Assembly (NCBI GenBank): GCA_025617745.1
Contig: CM046870.1
Span: 21,905,501 to 21,969,500 of the forward strand
From: Heliocidaris erythrogramma
Lineage: Eukaryota > Echinodermata > Echinoidea > Camarodonta > Echinometridae
Direction: 5' to 3'
Length of the DNA stretch: 64,000 bases
How positions within the stretch are numbered: position 1 is the stretch's first letter; the number at the start of each line of letters is the position of its first letter. The position numbers and the translations under genes were made by a program. Shown in pieces: positions 55,126 through 64,000 of this stretch. Below the pieces are notes generated by a model. That model saw only the letters and a program-made list of their open reading frames with translations. It was not told the DNA's origin and did not search any database.

Positions 55126-58100
55126 TATTATCAAGTGGAACAAATATGTGATGACTTATTTTTGATGAATGATGAAACAAGTTTTATTTTGTTTTTGATT
55201 GTTGAGAAAAAAACATCTCACCATTTGTTTTGCTATTGACATGTTAGTTTATTTGCAGACTTTAACTATAAAGTAGCAAAAATTTGGTAAAACCTCTTTA
55301 AAGTACCAAATTAGTATAACTGAAGTTAAGAGATGAGTTAAACTTGTTTGATGAAAGAATAATTCTCCTCTGCAGAATTACAGAAATCAGGTAGATTTTC
55401 TGTAGGTAATTTCTAAAGCGTTGCTTTGAAAAAAAAAAAAAAACAAAAATTATGCAAAGGGTTGTGACAAGCATCTGTGAAACTACAAACATATTAGTTA
55501 CTTTTTAATCATGTACAAGTATGGTGATACATATACAGAAATAACATCATTTTAAAAATGTCTTTGGAATTGTATTTTGTATCTCTTGTTTTATTCTACA
55601 AATATTTTTCAAGTGTGTTGGGAATATCAGGGTAATTTCAAGTCAGTTACTCTATTCTGACTGCACTGTGTTACTGAAATCCCCTTTTAGTTTGAACTGT
55701 TATATGATCTACATGTATTTAGGGCAAGAAGGGTGTTAAACTCTCTGTAAAAATATATGGCTTATGCCCTTCTGACTCCAAGCAGACAATATAGCTTTCC
55801 CTTGAATGTTATTCAAACTCCATAAGGTACAAGTAACTGCGTGCAGGTGCTCAGAATAGCTTCACAGGTATTCAAAGACCACCCACCACCTTGCATAAAT
55901 TTAGTTGTATGCATGTTCAGGAGTTACCATGTAGCTGGTTCAGACGAGGCGTATTTACCGACGTTAGAACCGCGTCCTTGACTTGTACGGTCTCTTGCTC
56001 ATCATGTTAAAGTGATATTTAACAAATGATTGCAAAGTGAACAGTGCAATCAATACTTTTAATAACTGGCCTATGGGTTGATTGCTTTCACTGGCCTCCA
56101 TCAGCACAGGTACAGACGCAGATGAAATGACGCCTCGGTGAGCTGGGCTTTAGGCATGCCTCAGTTGGAAACACTAGAGCTATTTAATGCAAGCTTTCCC
56201 AATAGACTGCTTCGTTAATGTATACAAATTTTATGCATACAAATTTTATGCATACCTTTCAAACAAAGGTTGTTCTTGACAACCTGAAAGCTTGCCGGAG
56301 GCTGGCATAGCAACAAATAATATATGCAAACTGGATTCCAAGCATTGAGGCTCATTTATAAAAAGCATATTCATGGAATAGCTCATCACTAGTTGCTCAG
56401 AGAATATATTTGTATACATTACAGAAGCGGTCTATTGATCTTACCTTCATGCGCTTTATTGTGTTATCTGCAGCGTTTTCTTCAAATCCTGTCAAACAAA
56501 ATTAATAATTGATACCTTCATTTCTGAAATTGAATTGTCAAGATTTGGAATAAATCTTTTTCCAGATCATGTTGGAAGTTTGTGTGTCCTCACCAATGCT
56601 ATCTAAATATAGTGGAATCTTGATAATAGAACACCGCTATAACAAACGCTCATTACAACAAGGTGATTTTGCCGGTCCCACTTCCTTGTATTCTATTGTT
56701 TTTTTTAACCCTGATATAACAAGGTTTCAATATAAAGAAGTAATTTCCTCGGTCCCAAGGAGTTTGTTATAATGAGGTTACACTTTTGTAAACCCGAGGC
56801 ATGTCTGGTAGACAACAGCAAATGTATGCAAAACTAAATACCACTGCATTTGCAGAAATTTGCGAATATCTGAATAACTCTTGGAAAGTGGTTCAGAGGA
56901 TAATACATGTGTACATCCATTTGAAATACATGTACATGTATCACAAGAACAAAATGAAATCAGTATGAGTCGGCCTTCTAGATAAAAGATTGTGATTTTT
57001 TAATTTGATATGCTTTAAAATGAACACCCAATCATGAACATGCCTCGAAAAAACCCCTGCATGTTTGATGTAATTTGCAAGCTCTTCAAGTTCGCTTTTT
57101 TTCTATATCAATATTCTTATTCTATCAGTAGGCTAGGAGATATGGCATTGTGTGAAGTAAGGTATAATAGACCAGTTTGTGAAACACAGTATTACATTGT
57201 TTAAATTATATTTCTCATCACGAGTTATCAACATGTACTGTGAAGTGTGATAGCACATGTTGCTCATTTACTTTTCATTATCTTGCATTCAAATGCTCTT
57301 TTGAGCCATTATTTGTGCTTCTGTTTTTATGTTGGCATTTGATAAGTCTACATCTACATGTACGAGATGGGTGCACACTTTTTTTGTACATGCACCAAAT
57401 ATGCTTGCAAATTTACATTGCATTATGTATGCTGAATGTATATGTACACTGTATACATGTATGTATAACAATATCCTAAATGTGTATCTTTCTTATAAAA
57501 TGAGATGAATATTTGTTTCTTATATTATTATGCAAAAATTATTACAAAAAAAAAATGCTCCCAGTTAAGTTTCTTTGTTTTGAAAAATGTATGTGTACTT
57601 GTAAACATTTGCAAAGAGAATTTTTGAAATTTTATAACGTGTTAACCTTCAAAGAAGTGTAATTACCCCTGTCCTACCTCTTCTGAGCCTGTCAAGAAAG
57701 TCAATGTGCGGGACTGAGATCATTCCATGTGATCAGACTCAGACAATCATGCTTCACGACTCAAAATGTTATTTGGTTAAGATATTTGCTCAAGAAGACA
57801 AGTGAAATGACACTTTTGGTTACGATCATGGATGAAATTAAGTAATCATCCATTCTGATACGATATCAAGTTTGATCAAATTTTGTACTAACCTACATCT
57901 ACATGTGCACAAAAGTGCTTGTTGTAAATCTCTACCTTTAAATTAAAACCCACAAAATGAAATCACCTGGATATTTCAATGCTACGGGGAGATAGAAAGA
58001 GGTAAGGTGAGTTTTAGGAGAGGATTCAAATTACACTGCTTTGGAGATTAAATCCCCCCCTCTCCATGTACAGAAATGTCCCTGCATTAAATGTAAATGT

Positions 58101-58299
58101 TACCAATTTGAATGTGTCAAATTATATGATTATGATACATATATTATTATACTGTCCACTAAAAAAAAAAAAATCCTCAGCAAGCTTCTTCGGTTGTTTT
58201 TTTGAAGAAAAGAGAAGAAGTTGAAAAAAAAAGTATGTCTGAATGTTTACATCGTATGTAGCTCATTGGTCCATAAAGTGAACTAGGACCACATTTCAA
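55126..58299. other. Intergenic with one more MITE-like repeat, no gene
   Basis: 56613-56790 resembles a common MITE (GTGGAATCTTGATAATAGAA at one end, GTTATAATGAGGTTACAC at the other). The rest is AT-rich with scattered TACATG motifs. No recognisable coding sequence. Confidence 0.45.
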
Positions 58300-58499
58300 A
58301 TTAAAAAGATTATGGTGCAATTCAAACATGATGAATTCTTATGTGGTTTATTATCTGTGATATTTATATTTTGCTACTATTGCTGTGTGAGGTGTGAGCT
58401 TATAATCATTGTACTGGTAGATCATCAGGTTATTAACCTCAAGAATCGAGAAAGTGCTTGGAAAGTTGTGAAATATGGGTTTTTAGAAGAATGCATGAT

Positions 58500-58945
58500 G
58501 AGGATCCGCTGTGAGTAATGGAATTTGAGAAGAGCTCGAGTGAAAAGGAAACGAGATATATGCAAGCTAATGAGTAGACAGATTAGATTTATGGGGCACT
58601 TTATATGTAAATTTGGCTTGGAGAACATTGTACATACCGGAAAGATTGAGGGTAAGAGGAGAGGAGGGGAGGAGGGTAAGAGGAGTAGGGGAAAGAGAAG
58701 AATACACTGGATGGACAGTTAGCAGAAATCATTGGCGGAAATGTGCAGGAAATTCTTGTCATCAGGGGTGGATGTAACAATAGGTCCCCCCCCCCCCTCC
58801 GATTAATAGATTTGCATAACACATCTATGTCAATGGCAGAAATAGAAGAGAGAGGAGTGAAAGACCAGGGAGTGGTGCTGACATGCTAAAAACGGATTTG
58901 TTGTGGAACATGATCGCAAGCATCAATAGATATAGCACCTAATGA
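58500..58945 (+). pseudogene. Remnant of a LINE reverse transcriptase C-terminus
   Basis: The frame from about 58525 reads RRARVKRKRDICK, then RQIRFMGHFICKFGLENIVH, TGKIEGKR, a GA-rich expansion, and GKRRIHWMDS. This is the RQLRFLGH / LTGKIEGKR-RGRQR signature of LINE-encoded endonuclease-reverse transcriptases. A possible continuation DLLWNMIASINRYST lies at 58895-58940, after an inserted C-run segment (58757-58840). Stops and insertions make it a fossil. Confidence 0.65.
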
Positions 58946-59212
58946 GATACCGTACAGACATTTTGATACTCCCTACATCATCTTCATGTTCTTACTGTTT
59001 TTCAAAATTTGTAAAAAAACTGCTAGACATTGTATCTGCACATTTTCCTACAAAGTGGTATATCATTCTGCCATTAATTGATGAGCTACTTTTGTAGTCA
59101 CACAATCGTGGGTGTGCCTTGCACAATGGCCAACATTTATTCTCCTTGCACATCATGTACATGTACGAGTGGTGTTCCGACATACAGTACGCTCCTGCAA
59201 CAATTGCCCTGC

Positions 59213-59352
59213 TCGGGAGCGTTTCATCAAGCGTTTTGTCAGTGATTTTTACCGACAACTGTTATAAGCTACTGAAATCCTTGCATCTGATTGGCTGAGA
59301 GCAAATTTGTCAATGAAACTCACTGACAAAATGCTTGATGAAACGCTCCCCA
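59213..59352. mobile_element. Foldback MITE (family of 10027)
   Basis: GGGAGCGTTTCATCAAGCG and inverted GGGGAGCGTTTCATCAAGC. Interior TGTTATAAGCTACTGAAATC and GATTGGCTGAGAGCAAATTT. Confidence 0.75.
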
Positions 59353-59583
59353 GGTGTTCTGTGCTATTTGGATCCATTCAATCTGGGTTAAAAAAACTAA
59401 AACTTTGCAAACTTTCAACTGACATAAACAGCATTGTTTGTAAAGATGCAAGAAGGCAGCGAATAAAATTGACACACTCAATTCTTGCTGCGTACCCCTC
59501 AAATGTGGCTTCAACAAGTTACAGCATCCTAAGAAACTCTGAAACTGTATACAGTCATGCCTGCTACAAGATTTAACACACTA

Positions 59584-59745
59584 CTGTAAAAGTGGAAATC
59601 TTTGCATGATTAATTTTTTCGCGCTCTGCTGAGTAAAGTGAATTACGCGTGTTTTTAATTTCGCCGATGCGCTAGGCTCATGGGCAAAAGAATACCTGAT
59701 CAAAAATTTCCACACCACAAAATATTCCACGTTTACAGTATCCAA
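59584..59745. mobile_element. Foldback MITE with TACTGTAAA ends
   Basis: TACTGTAAAAGTGGAAATCT at the left, inverted as TACTGTAAACGTGGAATATT at the right, with TTCGCGCT/ACGCG boxes inside. Related in style to 2408-2611. Confidence 0.55.
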
Positions 59746-60015
59746 GTCACAATTTACAACACTATTCACAAATGAAAATTAGTCCACAGAGTTGTACAAA
59801 CAACAAATGTTTAACACAAAAGTATGATAAATTGTAAAATGTCTTTAATTACAACTATGTACAAAAATTTGTAGAAATCTACCATATTACATCATGCAAA
59901 TAGATAAATGGCCACTTCAATAGTATATACTGTTCACCTTCATGTATAACTCTTGAGAATGGATGAACAGAATATAACCAGTGACTTGTGAAACAAGATC
60001 CCCAGGGGGCACGAC

Positions 60016-61595
60016 GCTCACCTGAGGTGGATCAATTCACATCTGGTGCATGTTCTCTCTAGCACATGAACAACTTTCATTCTTCATCTATAGAGGTATC
60101 TCTATACACAATACCAAGTCTGAGCTTCCTACCAAGTTCGGTTAAATTCCAATCATGGGTTTTGGAGAAGAAGCTGAAAATGTTAAAAAGTTTATGGATG
60201 GCGGACAACTTGCCCCACCCCCCCCCCCCCCTCCAGTATGTTACCCCCACAGACCCCCTATAGGGCCACCCAGAAAAAAATCTCAATACACAATACCAAG
60301 TCTGAGCTATTCCTGGTTCTGGAGAAGATGTTTGAAATTTACATAGCTTTTATACTTGGGGGCCCTCCCCCTGGGCCCCCCTGGGGGCCACATGTACCAT
60401 TTTAGCACCTTTGGATCCCCTACCCCTAAGGATGATTCCTACCAAGTTGGTTGAATTCCGATCATGTGTTTTGGAGAAGATCAGAATGTACATTTTGCCT
60501 GGCAGCGCCCCCCCCCCCCCCTCTCCAGTATGTTATCCCCACAGGGCCCCTACAGGGCCACTCAGATAAATTTCATGAACAACATTCATTCTTCATCTAT
60601 AGAGGTATCTCCATACACAATACCAAGTCTGAGCTATGCCTGGTTCTGGAGAGGAAGATGTTTGAAATTTACATAGCTTTTACAATTGGGGGCCCTCCCC
60701 CTGGGCCCCCTTAGTGGCCACATGTACCATTTTAGCAACTTTGGGTCCCCTACCCCTAAGGATGATTCCTACCAAGTTTGGTTGAATTCCGATCATGTGT
60801 TTTGGAGAAGATCAGAATGTACATTTTGCCTGGCAGCGCCCCCCTCCAGTATGTTACCCCCACAGGGCCCCTATAGGGCCACTCAGAGAAATTTCATGAA
60901 CAACATTCATTCTTCATCTATAGAGGTATCTCCATACAAAATACCAAGTCTGAGCTATGCCTGGTTCTGGAGAAGAAGATGTTTGAAATTTACATAGCTT
61001 TTACAATTGGGGGCCCTCCCCCTGGGCCCCCCTGGGGGCCACATGTACCATTTTAGCAACTTTGGGTCCCCTACCCCTAAGGATGATTCCTACCAAGTTT
61101 GGTTGAATTCCGATCATGTGTTTTGGAGAAGAAGATCAGAATGTACATTTTGCCTGGCGGCGCCCCCCCCCTCCAGTATGTTACCCCCACAGGGCCCCTA
61201 TAGGGCCACTCAGAGAAATTTCATGAACAACATTCATTCTTCATCTATAGAGGTATCTCCATACAAAATACCAAGTCTGAGCTATGCCTGGTTCTGGAGA
61301 AGAAGATGTTTGAAATTTACATAGCTTTTACAATTGGGGGCCCTCCCCCTGGGCCCCCCTGGGGGCCACATGTACCATTTTAGCAACTTTGGGTCCCCTA
61401 CCCCTAAGGATGATTCCTACCAAGTTTGGTTGAATTCCGATCATGGGTTTTGGAGAAGAAGATGAAAATGTAAAAAGTTAACGGACGACGGACGACGCAC
61501 GACGGACGACGCACGACGCACGACGCACGACGCACGACGGACGACGGACAAATTTCCATCGCAATAGCTCACTCGAGCCATAGGCTCAGGTGAGC
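60016..61595. repeat. ~320-bp tandem repeat within a larger inverted-end element
   Basis: GCTCACCTGAG (60016-60026) is inverted as CTCAGGTGAGC (61585-61595). Inside are at least three full units (AGGTATCTC at 60603, 60924, 61251; periods 321 and 327) plus partial ones from 60066. Each carries GGGGGCCCTCCCCCTGGGCC, TACCCCTAAGGATGATTCCT and a C run. Then 61482-61549 is a 7-bp GACGGAC/GACGCAC array. The right end folds into a hairpin (AGCTCAC, GAGCC / GGCTC, GTGAGCT). Open frames are translations of the repeat. Confidence 0.8.
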
Positions 61596-62005
61596 TAAAA
61601 AAATACTGGGCTCATATTCAATTCAGTACATGGTAGAATATAGAGGAATATAAAGGAGTACGTAAAGTATATAAAAAGAGTTTGTTATGAGTGTTCTCTA
61701 TAATGAGAATCCACTCTATCTCAAACGCAATGACAGAAATCCTAGTATGTTTGGCCAAATTCTGATAATTACTGCCTACTCATAGTAATGGCATTAAACT
61801 TAACCCTCAATAGCCTGGGGGGTGGGGCTAATTTAGCCCCCCCTCAACATTTTTGACAATAATTTTTTAATGCGAAAAAAGATCTCTTGCTGAAATTTCA
61901 TGATTTTTTTCTTTCACGTCTCGCGCACATTTTAAGACCCTATTTGTGAAAATTGGGGGTACGGTTGCGGAGATATAGCACATATTCATGACCAATGTCA
62001 CAAAA
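61596..62005. other. Intergenic, dispersed repeat fragment
   Basis: 61800-61990 resembles 1000-1180 (CTCGCGCACATTTTAAGACC, GTGAAAATTGG). No gene. Confidence 0.4.
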
Positions 62006-62061
62006 TTGTAAAATCAGCACTGATTTTCTTATTTACTATATAAATCTATATACCTACCTAT
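62006..62061. repeat. DIRS right terminal repeat arm
   Basis: Perfect reverse complement of 62257-62312 (56 bp, starts TTGTAAAATCAGCACTGATT). The inverted partner and the direct repeat at 62334-62354 form the putative internal complementary region. Confidence 0.85.
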
Positions 62062-62418
62062 TATGCCTGTAGTCTTGACTACGGGACCCCTTCGAGAATT
62101 TAACACACATGAGTCACAATATTGTGCGCACCCCCGTAATCCTATTGTCCCCTTCGCCACTCACGCGCGTCAACACGCTACGGCCATCATCCTCTTTTGC
62201 GAGCAATCCCAAGTAGAAACATGTTGCTTGCAAGGAGCGGGGAAGGAGGGAGGGTCATAGGTAGGTATATAGATTTATATAGTAAATAAGAAAATCAGTG
62301 CTGATTTTACAAATTTACTGCAATAAATCATATATACCTACCTATTATGCCAGACCAGCGCCAACTCAAAGACCGGGAGGCATGTTTCGAGCAGAAGGAA
62401 ATAGGATTACACCAAAGA

Positions 62419-63440
62419 CTACAAAGAAGACACAGCGGCCTTCAAGGTGGCTGACGCAAACAAAGCTTCACCTGCGGGAATATCCCTAAGGTAGCAAGAA
62501 ATGAAGGAATTGGGCGAACGCCAATAAGCAGCCTTCAAAATATCAACAAGCGCCACACCTTGAAACAGAGCCCAAGAAGTGCTGACACTACGAGTATCAT
62601 GAGCACGAGGCTTACTGTCGGATAAAAGAGCCTCTGTGCCAGCGGCCCTAATAGCTTCAACGATCCATCTAGAGATGGAATCAAGAGAGGCAGGAGAAAA
62701 AGGCTCTCTAGTGATCAGGAACAACTGATCATCCTTACGATAAGACTTAGTCTTATCAAAATACCATTTGAGAGCCCTAACAGGACACCAAACTTTGTCC
62801 TCACGCACCGAAGAAAAGTTAGAAAGCGGACAAAGAAAAATCTCAACAGGGCCAGAGGCAGCTGTCTGATTCTTGGCAACGAAAGAAGCCCTAGGAATCA
62901 ATCTAACACCTTTTCTCTCCCAGCGAACATGACCAGGAGTAAGACAGAGAGCATGAAGAGTACTGCGCCTCTGCCCAGAGGCAATAGCTACCAAAAAGAG
63001 CGTCTTAACCGTAAGATAATGAAGCAAAGCTTCACCTAACGGTTCGAAAGGAGCTTTCGCCAAGGCCTCCAGGACCTTAGGCAGACTCCAAGACGGCACT
63101 AACTTAGAAAAAGAAGGTCGTTTCAGAAAGAACGAATGAATCAAACCACTTAGTAGCGGGGAATTGGAAATCCCCGAACCATCTGAGAAACCCGAATGAA
63201 TGGCCCCGATCGCCGAACGGTAGCCTCGGATAGTAGAGATAGATCTCCCTTTGTCAAATAACAAGATTAAGAAATCCGCAATTGAACCAATAGGAGCCTT
63301 AGAAGGGGTTCGATTTCTTCTCTTTGCACCAAAGAAAAAAGACCGAGAGACGGGAATTGTAAATTTCCCTAGTAGAAACCCTACGACTGGACATTAAAAA
63401 GTCCGCGGCTCTATCAGAGAGACCCGACTGTCTTGCAGAT
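62419..63440 (-). pseudogene. DIRS tyrosine recombinase, with a frameshift
   Basis: The main frame (63300 to 62419) holds TIRGYRSAIGAIH, the first catalytic Arg in SGQRRSTLHAL, the HxxR box in RAHDTRSVSTSWAL, and the Tyr in SFISCYLRD, followed by the stop. The N-terminal arm-binding part (ADFLMSSRRVSTREIYNSRL, then VFFLWCKEK) lies in another frame that reaches TAA at 63301-63299. Joining the two requires skipping one base near 63301. All catalytic residues are present, so the shift is the only visible lesion. A sequencing error or programmed frameshift is possible. The role is strand integration of the circular DNA intermediate. Confidence 0.8.
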
Positions 63441-64000
63441 CCCCTGACAGGGGCCAAGCAGTCAAATGAAGAGACTCCGGACTGTGGTGAAGAATCCCCG
63501 ATAGGGGCTGTAACACCAGATCCGCTCTTAACGGGAGAACGAACGGTTGAGCCCTTAGGAGGCTCATAAGTTCTGGAAACCAATTCCTCCTGGGCCAAAA
63601 GGGAGCTATTACGAGCACCCGCGCCCGATCTTCCCTGATTTTCCGCAAGACACGCGGAATCAGTTGGAAGGGAGGAAAGGCGAATCCCTGAAGGTTCTCC
63701 CAGCTGAGGGAGAAAGCATCGAGAGCCCATGCTCCCTGATCGCGAACACGGGAGCAAAACTTCGGCAGCTGGTGATTTAGCACCGACGCAAATAGATCCA
63801 CTTCCAGTGGACCTAGGCAACTGCGAATGCGGCAAAATACCTCCGGATGGAGCGTCCATTCCGATGGAAGATACCTGCCCCGAGACAGAAAATCCGCAAT
63901 GAGGTTTTCCCGACCGGGGATGAAAGAGGCCACGGGTGTGATTGTCATGCGACGACACCACCTCCACAGCTGAGCTGCTAGGGCATTCAGGGCAACCGAA
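63394..64000 (-). CDS. DIRS polymerase, RNase H C-terminal part (5' end outside window)
   Basis: An open frame reading from beyond 64000 to the stop at 63394. It contains FIPGRENLIADFLSRG, the RNase H end motif of DIRS and Ty3-like elements, then EWTLHPEVF, VDLFASVLNHQLPKF, ALDAFSLSW, FAFPPFQLIPRVL and LVIAPFWPRRNWFPEL, a block typical of DIRS polymerases. The ATG at 63948 is internal, not a real start. Its 3' end overlaps the start of the recombinase frame. Confidence 0.85.
   Translation of the reverse strand, partial: SVALNALAAQLWRWCRRMTITPVASFIPGRENLIADFLSRGRYLPSEWTLHPEVFCRIRSCLGPLEVDLFASVLNHQLPKFCSRVRDQGAWALDAFSLSWENLQGFAFPPFQLIPRVLRKIREDRARVLVIAPFWPRRNWFPELMSLLRAQPFVLPLRADLVLQPLSGILHHSPESLHLTAWPLSGDLQDSRVSLIEPRTF

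Larger units (their letters stand above)
62006..64000 (-). mobile_element. DIRS-type tyrosine-recombinase retrotransposon, 3' part
   Basis: Order on the minus strand: RNase H end of the polymerase frame, tyrosine recombinase, then a short 3' region with inverted repeats. 62006-62061 and 62257-62312 are perfect 56-bp inverted copies. 62334-62354 repeats 62048-62068 directly. This matches the DIRS plan of a terminal repeat plus an internal complementary region carrying segments complementary to both ends, and puts the element's end at about 62006. The 5' part lies beyond the window. Confidence 0.85.

Noticed and set aside
60066-61324. Several similar 65-105-aa frames
   Set aside because: Each is a translation of the ~320-bp tandem unit; no start or family support, and frames shift with C-run length.

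Overview
This is eukaryotic, metazoan DNA: AT-rich, with multi-exon genes, GT-AG introns and a dense load of transposable elements and simple repeats. The repertoire points to a marine invertebrate deuterostome, most likely an echinoderm such as a sea urchin: DIRS and Penelope retroelements, a Helentron-like element, many foldback MITEs, TACATG-rich introns, and long G or C homopolymers inside hAT-type MITEs. The species assignment is inference. I rebuilt exons by hand from splice signals, reading frame and family knowledge.

Two host genes are supported. (1) On the minus strand, 19962 down to 6138, a 13-coding-exon serine carboxypeptidase of the CPVL type (483 aa, signal peptide, complete Ser-Asp-His triad). 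A 5' untranslated exon probably ends at 20481. (2) On the plus strand, 27826 to 51333, a 9-exon type II phosphatidylinositol-5-phosphate 4-kinase (407 aa). Its first intron is 14.8 kb. The genes are divergent, separated by about 7 kb of repeats. No functional link between them is visible.

Layout: 1-4540 intergenic, with a LINE tail, a MITE and a hammerhead-like motif. 4543-6008 duplicated telomere-like hexamer array. 6138-20.6 kb carboxypeptidase gene, its introns holding TTAA-flanked MITEs, a LINE tail split by a 2.1-kb Helentron-like element, and an hAT MITE. 20.6-27.4 kb intergenic, with hAT MITEs, G/C-run repeats and a broken minus-strand LINE. 27.8-51.3 kb kinase gene; intron 1 holds several TIR elements, a long palindrome and two satellites, and intron 5 a truncated Penelope element. 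51.3-59.7 kb 3' flank with MITEs and a LINE remnant. 60.0-61.6 kb a ~320-bp tandem repeat inside a larger element. 62.0-64.0 kb the 3' end of a minus-strand DIRS retrotransposon that runs off the window.

The least expected signal is recurrent partial exon duplication: exon 2 (four tandem copies) and exon 6 (two decayed copies) of the kinase, and exon 12 of the carboxypeptidase (one truncated copy). I found no convincing new multi-gene system.
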